A stretch of DNA of 64,000 nucleotides, taken from Ideonella alba. GTDB taxonomy: Bacteria; Pseudomonadota; Gammaproteobacteria; Burkholderiales; Burkholderiaceae_C. The notes below the pieces were generated by a model. It saw nothing but the letters and a program-made list of their open reading frames with translations, did no database searches and was not told where the DNA came from. Of this stretch, positions 9,270 to 19,921 are shown in pieces. Position 1 is the first letter of the stretch; the number at the start of each line of letters is the position of its first letter. Location: the NCBI RefSeq assembly GCF_018069875.1, contig NZ_JAGQDF010000007.1:62001-126000 (forward strand), read 5' to 3'. Made by a program: the position numbers and the translations under genes.

Positions 9270-10181
9270 GTGAACACCCTGACCGACCTGCCCGCCCCGG
9301 CCAAGCTCAACCTTTTCCTGCATGTGCTGGGCCGCCGCGCCGACGGCTACCACCTGCTGCAGTCGCTGTTCCTGCCGATCGACTGGGCCGACACCCTGCA
9401 CCTGGAGCGCCGCGCCGATGGCCGCCTGCAGCGCCACGACCTGGGCCCGGCCCTGCCGGCCGACGACCTGTGCCTGCGCGCCGCCCGCGCCTTGCAGCAG
9501 GCCAGCGGCACCGCCTGGGGCGTGGACATCTCGATCGACAAGCAGGTGCCCTGGGGCGCGGGCATGGGCGGCGGCAGCTCGGACGCCGCCACCGTGCTGC
9601 GCGGCCTGAACGTCCTGTGGCAGCTGCACTGGCCGCGCGAGCGCCTGCTGGCGCTGGGCGCCACCCTGGGCGCCGATGTGCCCTTCTTCCTGGGCGCCGG
9701 CCCGGCCTGGGTGGAGGGCATCGGCGAGCAGCTCACGCCGGTGGCCTGGCCGTCGCAGCGCTTTGCGGTGGTGAAACCGCCGGTCGCACTGCCCACGGCG
9801 CAGATTTTTTCCAGCCCACTGCTGACAAGAGACACCAGACCTGCTACAGTAGCGGGCTTACTTGCTGATGCAGCAGATCTTTCAAAACTGATGGCGGCGC
9901 AAGCCACCGGAGGGGCCTGGAAGAACGATTTGCAACCCGCCGCCGAAGCGATCTGCCCGGAGGTGTCGGAAGCGATCAGCTGGCTGACGCGGCATTTCGG
10001 TCACGGCCGGATGACGGGTTCAGGCAGCGCGGCATTTGCAGGTATCGACAACGGTACTGGCGCGCCATCTCTGGCGACCATGCCCGAGGGACCAGACCCG
10101 TTCGCGGAGCTGCCCGAAGGCTGGGTGGGGCGCCTGTGCCGCAGCCTCGAGCGTCATCCCCTGGAGGACCTCGCCGGCTGA
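9270..10181 (+). CDS. ispE: 4-diphosphocytidyl-2-C-methyl-D-erythritol kinase
   Basis: GHMP kinase of the MEP isoprenoid pathway; phosphorylates CDP-methylerythritol. N-terminal [21 protein letters not shown] includes the catalytic Lys12; the ATP loop is [17 protein letters not shown] (94-110). 303 residues, GTG start 6 bases after lolB. Codons for residues ~180-210 (bases ~9800-9890) are unlike the rest: ACA, AGA, CCT, GTA, TTA, CTT, TCA and AAA occur in a gene otherwise dominated by G/C-ending codons. That patch coincides with a promoter listed separately. Confidence 0.96.
   Translation: MNTLTDLPAPAKLNLFLHVLGRRADGYHLLQSLFLPIDWADTLHLERRADGRLQRHDLGPALPADDLCLRAARALQQASGTAWGVDISIDKQVPWGAGMGGGSSDAATVLRGLNVLWQLHWPRERLLALGATLGADVPFFLGAGPAWVEGIGEQLTPVAWPSQRFAVVKPPVALPTAQIFSSPLLTRDTRPATVAGLLADAADLSKLMAAQATGGAWKNDLQPAAEAICPEVSEAISWLTRHFGHGRMTGSGSAAFAGIDNGTGAPSLATMPEGPDPFAELPEGWVGRLCRSLERHPLEDLAG
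9822..9850 (+). promoter_or_regulatory. Sigma70-type promoter embedded in ispE
   Basis: CTGACA (9822-9827), 17-base spacer, TACAGT (9845-9850). This gives a 5/6 match at -35 and 4/6 at -10 with ideal spacing. It is followed by a GC-rich discriminator (AGCGGGC) of the type seen at stringently controlled stable-RNA promoters, and preceded by an A/T-rich tract (9803-9810). The predicted start is near 9857, about 370 bases before tRNA-Gln. Likely drives tRNA-Gln and prs. Inferred from sequence only. Confidence 0.6.
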
Positions 10182-10226
10182 AAGCCATGGTTGTCGGGTC
10201 GGGCCTTTCGGGGCGCGGTCCTGTGT

Positions 10227-10303
10227 AGGGGAGTCGCCAAGTTGGTCAAGGCATCGGATTTTGATTCCGACATGCGAGGGTTCGAGTCCTTCCTCCCCTG
10301 CCA
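10227..10303 (+). tRNA. tRNA-Gln (anticodon UUG)
   Basis: 77 bases with encoded CCA. Acceptor stem AGGGGAG pairs with CTCCCCT and the discriminator is G73. D-arm GTCGCCAAGTTGGTCAAGGC. Anticodon stem TCGGA/TCCGA with loop TTTTGAT gives anticodon TTG at 10261-10263. T-arm carries the TTCGAGT loop. Lies between ispE and prs, as in other Burkholderiales. An unpaired T precedes position 1. Confidence 0.96.
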
Positions 10304-10321
10304 AATCTCTTCAGAGTCCTG

Positions 10322-10359
10322 ACCGCGCCTGCAAGTCATGTTGGGGCGCGGTTGTCGTT
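10322..10359 (+). terminator. Possible terminator or attenuator hairpin between tRNA-Gln and prs
   Basis: ACCGCGCC (10322-10329) pairs with GGCGCGGT (10345-10352) over a 15-base loop and is followed by TGTCGTTT. The T-tract is imperfect, so partial read-through into prs is likely. The left arm can alternatively pair with an identical GGCGCGGT copy upstream of the tRNA (see findings). Confidence 0.45.
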
Positions 10360-10404
10360 TCCAGAGTCACCTTGTCCAGGCCTGCCATCACCGGAGAATC
10401 CGAC

Positions 10405-11367
10405 GTGCTGTTCAACACCGTCCTGTTCACGGGCAATGCCAACCCGGTGCTGGCCCGCGAGATCGCCTCGCACCTGGGCGTCGAGCTGGGCAAGGCCAGC
10501 GTCGGCCGCTTCTCCGACGGCGAAGTCACCGTCGAGATCCAGCAGAACGTCCGCGCCCGCGACGTCTTCGTGGTGCAGCCCACCTGCGCCCCGACCAATG
10601 AGAACCTGATGGAACTCATGATCATGGTCGATGCGCTCAAGCGCGCCAGCGCGCGCCGCATCACGGCCGTGGTCCCCTACTTCGGCTACGCCCGCCAGGA
10701 CCGCCGTCCGCGCTCCACCCGCGTGCCCATCAGCGCCAAGGTGGTGGCCAACCTGCTGGAAACCGTGGGCGTCGAGCGCGTGCTCACCATGGACCTGCAC
10801 GCCGACCAGATCCAGGGCTTCTTCGACATCCCGGTCGACAACATCTACGCCAGCCCGGTGCTGCTGACCGACCTGAAGGCCAAGAACTACCCCGACCTGG
10901 TGGTGGTCTCGCCGGACGTTGGCGGCGTGGTGCGCGCCCGCGCGCTGGCCAAGCAGCTGGGCTGCGACCTGGCCATCATCGACAAGCGCCGCCCCAAGGC
11001 CAACGTCTCGGAGGTGATGCATGTCATCGGCGAGATCGACGGCCGCAACTGCGTGATCATGGACGACATGATCGACACCGCCGGCACGCTGGTGAAGGCG
11101 GCCGAGGTGCTGAAGGACCGCGGCGCCAAGCACGTCTACGCCTACTGCACGCACGCGGTGTTCTCGGGCCCGGCGATCGAGCGCATCGACAAGTCGCACC
11201 TCGACGAGGTGGTCATCACCAACACCATCCCGCTGTCCGACGCGGGCAAGGCCTGCAAGAAGATCCGCCAGCTGTCGGTGGCCTTCCTGTTCGCCGAGAC
11301 CATCCGCCGCATCTCTGACGGCGAATCGGTCACCTCCCTCTTTGCGGAGCAGAACAACAACTTCTGA
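10405..11367 (+). CDS. prs: Ribose-phosphate pyrophosphokinase
   Basis: Makes PRPP from ribose-5-phosphate and ATP for nucleotide, histidine and tryptophan synthesis. Start taken as the GTG preceded by CCGGAGAATCC. This gives 320 residues beginning [17 protein letters not shown], which fits class I enzymes (about 316). Visible: the flexible-loop region [27 protein letters not shown], and the PRPP-binding motif [14 protein letters not shown]. Downstream is a good intrinsic terminator. PRPP supply links it functionally to the his genes further along. Confidence 0.96.
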   Translation: MLFNTVLFTGNANPVLAREIASHLGVELGKASVGRFSDGEVTVEIQQNVRARDVFVVQPTCAPTNENLMELMIMVDALKRASARRITAVVPYFGYARQDRRPRSTRVPISAKVVANLLETVGVERVLTMDLHADQIQGFFDIPVDNIYASPVLLTDLKAKNYPDLVVVSPDVGGVVRARALAKQLGCDLAIIDKRRPKANVSEVMHVIGEIDGRNCVIMDDMIDTAGTLVKAAEVLKDRGAKHVYAYCTHAVFSGPAIERIDKSHLDEVVITNTIPLSDAGKACKKIRQLSVAFLFAETIRRISDGESVTSLFAEQNNNF

Positions 11368-11381
11368 CCCGCATCCGCTGG

Positions 11382-11406
11382 CGCCCCGATGTCCGGGGCG
11401 TCTTTT
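11382..11406 (+). terminator. Rho-independent terminator after prs
   Basis: Perfect 7-bp stem CGCCCCG (11382-11388) / CGGGGCG (11394-11400) with loop ATGTC, followed by TCTTTT. Separates prs from rplY. Confidence 0.8.
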
Positions 11407-11459
11407 CAACTGGGGCCGGCCTGGTCGCGGGAGGCCCCGACTCCCAACAAGGAGCTGTC

Positions 11460-12086
11460 ATGCAATTCGTCGCTTTCGAGCGCAAGCTGCAGGGGACCGG
11501 AGCGAGCCGCCGCCTGCGCAACACGGGCAAGGTGCCCGGCATCGTGTTTGGCGCGGGTGAACCGACCATGATCGAGCTGGACCACAACGCCCTCTTCTTC
11601 GCGCTGAAGAAGGAAGCCTTCCACTCGTCCATCCTGGACATGGAACTGAACGGCGCCACCCAGAAGGTGCTGCTGCGCGACTTCCAGATGCACCCCTGGA
11701 AGGCCCAGGTCCTGCACATCGACTTCCAGCGCGTGGACAACACCACCAAGCTGCGCAAGAAGGTGCCGCTGCACTTCTCCGGCGAGGAGAACTCGGTCGC
11801 CGTCAAGACCGACAAGTGCATCGTCAACCACAACGCCACCGAGGTCGAGATCGAGTGCCTGGCGGTTGAGCTGCCCGAGTTCATCGCCGTGGACCTGTCG
11901 GGCCTGGTCAAGGGCAAGAGCCTGCACGCCTCCGAAATCACCCTGCCGGCCGGCGCCAAGCTGGTCAAGCACGGCACCAAGGACCCGGTGATCGTGTCGG
12001 TCGCCGAGCCCAAGGAAGAGGAAGTCATCGTCGCCGCCGCCGCGCCGGCCGCCGACGACAAGAAGGGCAAGAAGGGCAAGAAGTAA
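11460..12086 (+). CDS. rplY: 50S ribosomal protein L25 / general stress protein Ctc family
   Basis: 208 residues, two-domain (CTC/TL5) form of L25 that binds 5S rRNA. The N-terminal L25 domain (~1-95) contains the [11 protein letters not shown] loop, followed by a C-terminal TL5 domain (~96-185) and a disordered Ala/Lys tail ending [10 protein letters not shown]. Preceded by AAGGAG 5 bases before the ATG. The 92-base gap after prs contains the prs terminator, so rplY probably has its own promoter. Confidence 0.95.
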   Translation: MQFVAFERKLQGTGASRRLRNTGKVPGIVFGAGEPTMIELDHNALFFALKKEAFHSSILDMELNGATQKVLLRDFQMHPWKAQVLHIDFQRVDNTTKLRKKVPLHFSGEENSVAVKTDKCIVNHNATEVEIECLAVELPEFIAVDLSGLVKGKSLHASEITLPAGAKLVKHGTKDPVIVSVAEPKEEEVIVAAAAPAADDKKGKKGKK

Positions 12087-12112
12087 TTCGCCGCCCTTCC
12101 GCCCGGAAGACC

Positions 12113-12137
12113 AAAGCCCCGCCTCGGCGGGGCTTTG
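12113..12137. terminator. Bidirectional terminator between rplY and ald
   Basis: AAAGCCCCGC (12113-12122) / GCGGGGCTTT (12127-12136) with a 4-base loop. T-run on the plus strand and A-run on the other side, so it can terminate both converging genes. Confidence 0.85.
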
Positions 12138-12152
12138 TCGTTGATGGCGGGG

Positions 12153-13265
12153 TCAGAGCAGCGAGTCGGCGGCCACGTAGTCGTAGCCCAGGTCGCGCGC
12201 CACGGCCTGGTAGGTGACCTTGCCGGCGGCCACGTTCAGGCCGGCCTTGAGGTGCGGATCCTCCTTCATGGCCTGCTTCCAGCCCTTGGTGGCCAACGCC
12301 AGGCCATGGCCGATGGTGGCGTTGTTCAGCGCGAAGGTGCTGGTGCGCGCCACCGCGCCGGGCATGTTGGCCACGCAGTAGTGCACCACGCCGTCGACCA
12401 CATAGGTGGGCTCGGCGTGGGTGGTGGCCTTCGAGGTCTCGAAGCAGCCGCCCTGGTCGATCGCCACGTCCACCAGCACCGCGCCCTTCTTCATGCAGCG
12501 CACCATCGGCCGCGTCACCAGCTTGGGCGCGGCGGCACCGGGCACCAGCACGCCGCCGATCACCAGATCACTCTCCAGCACCTTCTCTTCCAGCGCCTGG
12601 GCGCTGGAGTACAGGGTCTTGATGCGGTTGCCGAAGACCAGGTCCAGCTGGCGCAGGCGGTCGACGTTCTTGTCCATCACGGTGACGCGCGCGCCCAGGC
12701 CAATGGCCATCTGCAGCGCATGCGTGCCCACCACGCCGGCGCCGATGATCAGCACATGCGCCGGCTCCACGCCGGGCACGCCGCCCAGCAGCACGCCCAT
12801 GCCGCCCTTGGACAGCTCCAGATGCGCCGCGCCGGCCTGCACGCTCATGCGGCCGGCCACCTCGCTCATCGGCGCCAGCAGCGGCAGGCCGCCGTTCGGG
12901 CCGGTGATGGTCTCGTAGGCCACGCAGATGGCGCCGGACTTCACCAGCGCCGCGGTCTGCTCGGGGTCCGGGGCCAGGTGCAGGTAGGTGTAGAGGATCT
13001 GGCCCTCGCGCAGCATCGCGCATTCCTGCGGCTGCGGCTCCTTGACCTTGACCACCATGTCGGCGCGGGCGAAGACCTCGGCCGCGTCGCGCACCAGCGT
13101 GGCACCGGCGGCGGCGTAGTGCTCGTCGTGCAGGCCGATGGCCGCACCGGCGCCGGACTGCACCAGCACCTCATGGCCGCGGGTGGTGAACTCGCGCACG
13201 CTGGCCGGCGTGAGGCCGACGCGGTACTCGTGGTTCTTGATTTCCTTGGGGCAACCGATGCGCAT
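12153..13265 (-). CDS. ald: Alanine dehydrogenase
   Basis: NAD-dependent interconversion of L-alanine and pyruvate plus ammonia. 370 residues starting [20 protein letters not shown], typical of the family. The catalytic pair falls at the canonical positions Lys75 (VVKVKEP) and His96 (YLHLAPD). The Rossmann motif is [16 protein letters not shown] near 170. Ald is usually next to an Lrp/AsnC regulator; here it diverges from a LysR-type gene across 129 bases that hold a LysR-like inverted repeat, suggesting regulation by that neighbour. Confidence 0.96.
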   Translation of the reverse strand: MRIGCPKEIKNHEYRVGLTPASVREFTTRGHEVLVQSGAGAAIGLHDEHYAAAGATLVRDAAEVFARADMVVKVKEPQPQECAMLREGQILYTYLHLAPDPEQTAALVKSGAICVAYETITGPNGGLPLLAPMSEVAGRMSVQAGAAHLELSKGGMGVLLGGVPGVEPAHVLIIGAGVVGTHALQMAIGLGARVTVMDKNVDRLRQLDLVFGNRIKTLYSSAQALEEKVLESDLVIGGVLVPGAAAPKLVTRPMVRCMKKGAVLVDVAIDQGGCFETSKATTHAEPTYVVDGVVHYCVANMPGAVARTSTFALNNATIGHGLALATKGWKQAMKEDPHLKAGLNVAAGKVTYQAVARDLGYDYVAADSLL

Positions 13266-13351
13266 GGTCTGTCTCCTGTGGCCCGGGCCTCGTGGGCCCG
13301 TGGAAGCGCATTGTTGGGAGCGCCGGGCGGCGGGTGAACATCTATCGCCAA

Positions 13352-13378
13352 ATCAGGGATTACATTAGCGTCTCTGAT
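13352..13378. promoter_or_regulatory. LysR-type operator between ald and the ArgP-like gene
   Basis: ATCAGGGA (13352-13359), 11 bases, TCTCTGAT (13371-13378): a near-perfect 8-bp inverted repeat (one mismatch) with the N11 spacing typical of LysR-family sites. It ends 16 bases before the regulator GTG start, and a -10-like TGATAC overlaps its right half. Confidence 0.55.
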
Positions 13379-13394
13379 ACAGGAGCCCCCTGCC

Positions 13395-14381
13395 GTGCAC
13401 GCCCTCGATACCGCCGGCCTGGACTGCCTGGCCGCCCTGGCCGAGGCCGGCAGTTTCGAGCGTGCCGCGCAGCTGCTGTCGATCACCCAGTCGGCGGTGT
13501 CCCAGCGCCTGCGCGCGCTGGAAACCCATGTCGGCCACCTGCTGGTGGTGCGGGCCCGCCCCCTGCGGCTGACCGAGCCCGGCAAGGTGCTGCTGCGCTA
13601 TGCGCGGCAGATGCAGGCGCTGCGTGCCGATGCGGCGCGCGAACTGGGCGCCACCCTGGCGCGCGACGAGCGGCTGCCGATTGCCGTCAACGCCGACAGC
13701 CTGGCCACCTGGGTGCTGCCGGCGCTGGACCCGCTGGTGCAGGCCGGCCAGCGCCAGGGCTACGGGCTGGAGCTGATCGTCGACGACCAGGACTTCACCC
13801 ACGACTGGCTGCGCCAGGGCGAGGTGCTGGGCTGCGTCAGCACCGTGGCCACGGCACTGCGCGGCTGCACCGTACAGCCGCTGGGGCTGATGCGCTACAT
13901 CGCGGTGGCCTCGCCGGCCTTCATTGCGCGCTGGCTGCCGCAGGGGCTGACACCGGCCAACTTCGCCCAGCTGCCCTTCATCGTCTTCAACCGCAAGGAC
14001 GACATGCAGGCGCAGTGGGTGGCCCAGGCCTTCATGCTGCGCGAGCCACGGCTGAAGGAGCGCTTCGTGCCCAGCTCCGAAGCCGGCGCGCATGCCGCGG
14101 CCATGGGCTGGGGCATCGCGGTGCTGCCCGAGCTGCTGGCGCGGCCGATGATCCAGGCGGGCACGCTGGTGCAGCTGCGGCCCGATGTGACGATCGACGT
14201 CGCCCTGCACTGGCACCAGTGGCGCCTGGGCGGCGATGAGGGCGAGGCCTCGCGCGGCGGCCCGCCGGGGCTGATGGAGCAGATCGGCCAGGCGGTGATC
14301 GCCGGGGCCCGCCAGGCGCTGGCGCCGGCGGGCGGGCCTCCCCCATCAGAGGGCCAGCCGGGCGCTGCCCGGCGCCGATAA
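13395..14381 (+). CDS. LysR-family transcriptional regulator, ArgP/LysG type
   Basis: 328 residues. N-terminal winged helix-turn-helix (~5-62: [23 protein letters not shown]) followed by a periplasmic-binding-like effector domain (~90-290). Sequence style matches ArgP/IciA/LysG (the phrases [12 protein letters not shown] and [17 protein letters not shown]), which sense lysine or arginine and usually control an amino-acid exporter. Here no lysE/argO is adjacent, and ald is divergent. GTG start preceded by CAGGAG. A low-complexity Pro/Gly/Ala tail ends the protein. Confidence 0.82.
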   Translation: MHALDTAGLDCLAALAEAGSFERAAQLLSITQSAVSQRLRALETHVGHLLVVRARPLRLTEPGKVLLRYARQMQALRADAARELGATLARDERLPIAVNADSLATWVLPALDPLVQAGQRQGYGLELIVDDQDFTHDWLRQGEVLGCVSTVATALRGCTVQPLGLMRYIAVASPAFIARWLPQGLTPANFAQLPFIVFNRKDDMQAQWVAQAFMLREPRLKERFVPSSEAGAHAAAMGWGIAVLPELLARPMIQAGTLVQLRPDVTIDVALHWHQWRLGGDEGEASRGGPPGLMEQIGQAVIAGARQALAPAGGPPPSEGQPGAARRR

Positions 14382-14388
14382 TCGCCAC

Positions 14389-15054
14389 ATGATTCGATTG
14401 ATCGTCGGCCTGGGCAACCCCGGGCCCGAGTACGAGGACACGCGCCACAACGCCGGCTTCTGGTGGGTGGAACAGGCCGCGCGGCGGCTGGGCGGCTCGC
14501 TGGTGCATGACCGCGCTTACCACGGCCTGGTGGCGCGGGTGAACCGTCCGGCAGGACCGGTCTGGCTGCTGGAGCCCATGACCTACATGAACCTCTCGGG
14601 CAAGGCGGTGGCGCCGCTGGCGCGCTTCTTCAAGATCGCCCCGGCCGAGATCCTGGTCGTGCACGACGAGCTCGACCTGCCGCCCGGCCAGATGAAGCTC
14701 AAGCAGGGCGGCGGCAATGGCGGCCACAACGGCCTGAAGGACATCCAAACCCAGCTGGGCAGCGGCGATTTCTGGCGCCTGCGCCTGGGCATCGGCCACC
14801 CGGGCGTCAAATCCGAAGTGGCTGCTTACGTGCTGCGCAAGCCGCCGGCGGCCGAGCGCGAGGCCATCGAGAAAAACATCGACGACTCCCTGCCCACGCT
14901 GGACGCCCTGCTGGCCGGCGAGATGGCCCAGGCCCAGCTGAAGATCCACGCCCGGCCGCCGCGGCCCAAGCCGCCGCGCGATCCGGTCAAGGCGGCAGCG
15001 CCCGCCGCCACACCGGCCACACCCGCCGAACCCGCCCCCTCCTCGGAGCCCTGA
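14389..15054 (+). CDS. pth: Peptidyl-tRNA hydrolase
   Basis: Releases tRNA from drop-off peptidyl-tRNA. Active-site residues are at the expected places: Asn10 ([18 protein letters not shown]), His20, Asp93 ([10 protein letters not shown]) and Asn114 (GGHNGLKD). 221 residues, because a Pro/Ala/Lys-rich C-terminal tail of ~30 residues follows the catalytic domain. Starts 7 bases after the regulator stop; last member of the conserved prs-rplY-pth neighbourhood, here split by the ald/regulator pair. Confidence 0.96.
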   Translation: MIRLIVGLGNPGPEYEDTRHNAGFWWVEQAARRLGGSLVHDRAYHGLVARVNRPAGPVWLLEPMTYMNLSGKAVAPLARFFKIAPAEILVVHDELDLPPGQMKLKQGGGNGGHNGLKDIQTQLGSGDFWRLRLGIGHPGVKSEVAAYVLRKPPAAEREAIEKNIDDSLPTLDALLAGEMAQAQLKIHARPPRPKPPRDPVKAAAPAATPATPAEPAPSSEP

Positions 15055-15056
15055 CC

Positions 15057-15515
15057 ATGCCCCCGCCGCCCTGCAGTACCCGGCGCCCCCGCGTACTGTG
15101 CGGCGGGCCCCTGAGCCTGGCGCTGTGTCTGTGCCTCGGCCTGAGCGCCGCCCGGGCCGAGGTCTACCGCTGCGGCAGCAGCTACCAGGACAGCCCCTGC
15201 CCCGGCGGTCGCACGGTGAACGTGGACGATGTCCGCAGCCCCGAGCAGCGCGCCGAGGCCCGCGAAAGGCAACGACAGGAGCGCGAGCGGGCCAACGCCC
15301 TGGCCGCCGAGCGCCATGCCCAGGAGGGCCACCGGCGCCCCGCCACGGCGCCGGCCGGCATCGCGGTGCGCCAGCCCGACGACCTGGACGCCCTGCCCTC
15401 CGAGCATCCCTGCGCCAGCGCAGAAGGCCGCCACCCGGGCAAGGCCCGGGCGCGCATCCAGTGTCTCAACGGTTTGCCGGTCTACAAGGCGCAGGCCACC
15501 CAGCGCGGCCGCTGA
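15057..15515 (+). CDS. Small secreted DUF4124-like protein
   Basis: 152 residues. A hydrophobic N-terminal segment ending SAARA gives a likely cleavage after Ala34. The mature N-terminus EVYRCGSSYQDSPCPGG has the Y-x-C ... Y-x-D-x-P-C pattern of DUF4124 proteins, whose function is unknown. Then comes a basic coiled segment (EQRAEARERQRQERERAN) and two further cysteines (near 138 and 155 by pattern), suggesting disulfides in the periplasm. Begins 2 bases after the pth stop. Confidence 0.7.
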   Translation: MPPPPCSTRRPRVLCGGPLSLALCLCLGLSAARAEVYRCGSSYQDSPCPGGRTVNVDDVRSPEQRAEARERQRQERERANALAAERHAQEGHRRPATAPAGIAVRQPDDLDALPSEHPCASAEGRHPGKARARIQCLNGLPVYKAQATQRGR

Positions 15516-15527
15516 CCGACCCCGCGC

Positions 15528-16907
<1,380 letters not shown>

Positions 16908-16911
<4 letters not shown>

Positions 16912-17687
16912 CGGCGCACCGGCACGCCGGCGCGCGCCAGCATGTCCTTGGCCTGACCCACGGTGAACTCGCCGTAGTGAAAGATGCTGGCTGCCAGCAC
17001 CGCGTCGGCCCCGCCGACCTGGATGCCCTCGACCAGGTGCTCCAGCGCGCCCACGCCGCCCGAGGCGATCACCGGCACCGGCACCGCGTCGCTGACCGCG
17101 CGCGTGAGCGCCAGGTCGAAGCCGACCTTGGTGCCGTCGCGGTCCATGCTGGTCAGCAGGATCTCGCCCGCGCCATGCTCGGCCATCTGCCGGGCCCAGG
17201 CGACGGCGTCGATGTGCTCGTTCTTGCGCCCGCCGCGGGTGTAGACGTCCCAGCCCGGGCCCTTGGCAGCCAGGTCGTCGCCCACGCGCTTCTTGGCGTC
17301 GATGGCCACCACGATGGCCTGCGAGCCGTACTTGTCCGAGGCGTCGCGGATCAGCTGCGGGTTGGCCACCGCGGCCGAGTTGAAGCTGACCTTGTCGGCG
17401 CCGGCGTTGAGCAGCCGCCGCACATCGTCCACCGTGCGCACGCCGCCGCCCACGGTCAGCGGAATGAAGACCTGCGAGGCCACCGCCTCGATGATGTGCA
17501 GGATCAGGTCGCGCTCGTCGCTGGTGGCGGTGATGTCCAGGAAGGTCAGCTCGTCGGCGCCCTGCTCGTTGTAGCGCGCGGCAATCTCGACCGGGTCACC
17601 GGCGTCGCGCAGTTCGACGAAATTGACGCCCTTGACGACCCGTCCACCGGTGACGTCCAGGCAGGGAATGATGCGTTTGGCCAGCAT
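16908..17687 (-). CDS. hisF: Imidazole glycerol phosphate synthase, cyclase subunit
   Basis: (beta/alpha)8 cyclase that, with HisH, forms IGP and AICAR. Start set at [20 protein letters not shown], giving 259 residues and catalytic Asp11; the second catalytic Asp is in VVAIDAKKR near 130. An upstream in-frame Met exists but would add 34 non-conserved residues. The next genes are rsmD and coaD instead of the usual hisI-hisE. Confidence 0.97.
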
Positions 17688-17748
17688 GGCGGGTTCGGCC
17701 GGTGGCCGCAGCAGTGGGACGCGGGCAGCCGCCCGCGCCGGAAAGGAA

Positions 17749-18489
17749 TCAGCCGTTGAGCTCGTCCGCGCGCGCCTGGCCCGCGGCAAAGTCCAGGGCG
17801 CCGGTGTAGATCGAGCGGCCGCAGATCACGCCCTCGACGCCGTCGCTTTCCACGGCGCACAGGGCCTCGATGTCGGCGATGTTGGACAGGCCACCCGAGG
17901 CAATGACCGGGATGCTCAGCGCCTGCGCCAGCTTGACGGTGGCCTCGATGTTGATGCCGGTGAGCATGCCGTCGCGGCCGATGTCGGTGTAGATCACGCC
18001 CTCGATGCCGTAGTCCTCGAACTTGCGGGCCAGGTCGACCACCTCGTGGCCGGTGAGCTTGCTCCAGCCGTCGGTGGCGACCTTGCCGTCCTTGGCGTCG
18101 AGGCCGACGATGATGTGGCCGCCGAAGGCCGTGCAGGCATCGCGCAGGAAGCCGGGGTTCTTGACCGCGGCGGTGCCGATGATCACGTAGCTGATGCCGT
18201 CATCCAGGTAGCGCTCGATCGTGTCGAGGTCACGGATGCCGCCACCGAGCTGCACCGGGATCTCGTCGCCCACTTCCTTCAGGATGGCCTTGATCGCGCC
18301 CTCGTTGATCGGCTTGCCCGCGAAGGCGCCGTTCAGGTCGACCAGGTGCAGGCGGCGCGCGCCGGCATCGAGCCAGCGCCGGGCCATCGCGGCCGGGTCC
18401 AGCCCGAAGGTGGTGGAGGCGTTCATGTCGCCCTGTTCAAGGCGGACGCATTGACCGTCTTTGAGGTCGATCGCAGGGATCAGCAGCAT
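17749..18489 (-). CDS. hisA: ProFAR isomerase HisA
   Basis: 246-residue (beta/alpha)8 isomerase acting just before HisF/HisH. Catalytic Asp8 in [11 protein letters not shown]; the second acid lies in [17 protein letters not shown] near 128. 61 bases separate it from hisF, including a GC-rich 6-bp hairpin (17721-17736). Confidence 0.97.
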   Translation of the reverse strand: MLLIPAIDLKDGQCVRLEQGDMNASTTFGLDPAAMARRWLDAGARRLHLVDLNGAFAGKPINEGAIKAILKEVGDEIPVQLGGGIRDLDTIERYLDDGISYVIIGTAAVKNPGFLRDACTAFGGHIIVGLDAKDGKVATDGWSKLTGHEVVDLARKFEDYGIEGVIYTDIGRDGMLTGINIEATVKLAQALSIPVIASGGLSNIADIEALCAVESDGVEGVICGRSIYTGALDFAAGQARADELNG

Positions 18490-18526
18490 GGCTCGTCGAG
18501 CGCGGGTGGGAAGTGGGATGGGCGCG

Positions 18527-18547
18527 CGCGCGTGGACATCACGCGCG
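18527..18547. other. GC-rich stem-loop between hisH and hisA
   Basis: CGCGCGTG (18527-18534) / CACGCGCG (18540-18547) with a 5-base loop inside the 93-base hisH-hisA gap. No T-run follows on the his strand, so it is probably an mRNA structure rather than a terminator. Confidence 0.4.
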
Positions 18548-18582
18548 GCGACGCGAAGATTGAGGACGTGGCCGGCAGCGGG

Positions 18583-19233
18583 TCACGGGTTCCAGTGGAG
18601 GAAGTTGCGGTACAGCGCCAGGCCGTGCTCGGCGCTCTTCTCGGGGTGGAACTGGGTGGCGAAAATATTATCCCGCGCCACCGCGCAGGTAAAGCGATCC
18701 CCATACTCGGTCGTGCCGGCGCTGTGGTGCGGGTCCGACGGCGCGGTGTAGAAGCTGTGCACGAAATAGAACCAGGACTCGTCGGGCACGCCGGCCCACA
18801 CCGGGTGGCTGCCCACCTGGCGCACCTGGTTCCAGCCCATCTGCGGCACCTTGTAGCGGCTGCCGTCGGGCTGCGTGCGGCCCTCCAGGCGGAAGCGCTT
18901 CACGCGGCCGGGGATCAGGCCCAGGCCCGGCGTGTCCTGCTCCTCGGAGTGGTCCAGCAGCATCTGCATGCCCACGCACACACCCATCAGGGGCTTGCCG
19001 GCGGCCACCGAGGCCAGCACCGCCTCCTTCAGGCCGGAGTCGGCGAACTCGCGCATGCAGTCGCGCATCGCGCCCTGGCCGGGCAGCACGATGCGCTCGG
19101 CGGCACGCACCTCCTCGGGGCGCTGGGTGACGATGACGTCCACCCCCTCGCCGGCGGCGACATGCATCACCGCCTGCGACACCGAGCGCAGGTTGCCCAT
19201 GCCGTAGTCGACGACGGCCACGGTTCGCGTCAT
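18583..19233 (-). CDS. hisH: Imidazole glycerol phosphate synthase, glutaminase subunit
   Basis: Class I glutamine amidotransferase supplying ammonia to HisF. Nucleophile Cys in [11 protein letters not shown] (~86) and the His-Glu pair in [13 protein letters not shown]. Start at [18 protein letters not shown] gives 216 residues. Separated from hisB by an intergenic palindromic element and from hisA by 93 bases. Confidence 0.97.
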   Translation of the reverse strand: MTRTVAVVDYGMGNLRSVSQAVMHVAAGEGVDVIVTQRPEEVRAAERIVLPGQGAMRDCMREFADSGLKEAVLASVAAGKPLMGVCVGMQMLLDHSEEQDTPGLGLIPGRVKRFRLEGRTQPDGSRYKVPQMGWNQVRQVGSHPVWAGVPDESWFYFVHSFYTAPSDPHHSAGTTEYGDRFTCAVARDNIFATQFHPEKSAEHGLALYRNFLHWNP

Positions 19234-19237
19234 GGCC

Positions 19238-19316
19238 GACCTCCCGCCGGGCCGTCCCAAGGGAGGTCAGCCCCCTCGGGGGGTAGCGATGGCGCGAAGC
19301 GACAAGCTTGGGGGCT
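19238..19316. repeat. Palindromic intergenic element (hisB-hisH gap)
   Basis: GACCTCCC (19238-19245) pairs with GGGAGGTC (19261-19268). AGCCCCC (19269-19275) can pair with GGGGGCT (19310-19316), or locally with the adjacent G-run. The text CCCTCGGGGGG...GCGAAGCG...GGGGGC resembles dispersed palindromic elements that I recall from intergenic regions of Burkholderiales. Fills almost the whole gap. Confidence 0.6.
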
Positions 19317-19324
19317 CACGTTCA

Positions 19325-19921
19325 TCAGAGGCTTCCTTTGGTCGAAGGAACCACGCCGGCCGAGCGCGGATCAGGCGTCAGCGCCATGCGGATCGCGCGG
19401 CCGAAGGCCTTGAAGATGGTCTCGCACTGGTGGTGCGCGTTGTGGCCCTTGAGGTTGTCGATGTGCAGGCTGACACCGGCGTGGTTGACGAAGCCCTGGA
19501 AGAACTCGTAGGCCAACTGGGTGTCGAAGCCGCCGATCATGCCGCTGGTGAACTTCACGTCCATCGCCAGGCCCGGGCGGCCGGAGAAGTCCACCACCAC
19601 GCGCGACAGCGCCTCGTCCAGCGGCACATAGCTGTGGCCGTAGCGGGTGATGCCCTTCTTGTCGCCCACCGCGGCGGCCACCGCCTGGCCCAGCGTGATG
19701 CCGACGTCCTCCACCGTGTGGTGGCCGTCGATGTGCAGGTCGCCCTGGGCCTCGATCTCCAGGTCGATCAGGCCGTGGCGGGCGATCTGGTCGAGCATGT
19801 GGTCGAAGAAGCCGATGCCGGTGGCCAGGCTGGCGCGGCCGCTGCCGTCCAGGTTGACCTTGACGCGGATCTTCGTCTCGTTGGTGTCGCGCCGGATCTC
19901 GGCGATGCGCTCGGTGCTCAT
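19325..19921 (-). CDS. hisB: Imidazoleglycerol-phosphate dehydratase
   Basis: 198 residues, monofunctional form (no histidinol phosphatase domain). Metal-binding His motifs [11 protein letters not shown] (~70) and [14 protein letters not shown] (~168). Its start overlaps the hisC stop. Confidence 0.97.
   Translation of the reverse strand: MSTERIAEIRRDTNETKIRVKVNLDGSGRASLATGIGFFDHMLDQIARHGLIDLEIEAQGDLHIDGHHTVEDVGITLGQAVAAAVGDKKGITRYGHSYVPLDEALSRVVVDFSGRPGLAMDVKFTSGMIGGFDTQLAYEFFQGFVNHAGVSLHIDNLKGHNAHHQCETIFKAFGRAIRMALTPDPRSAGVVPSTKGSL

Noticed and set aside
11992-12086. Short Lys/Gly codon repeats at the rplY 3' end
   Set aside because: Ordinary basic tail of the L25/CTC family, not a tandem repeat element.
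17623-19413. 596-codon plus-strand frame
   Set aside because: Antisense to hisA and hisH; no support beyond length.
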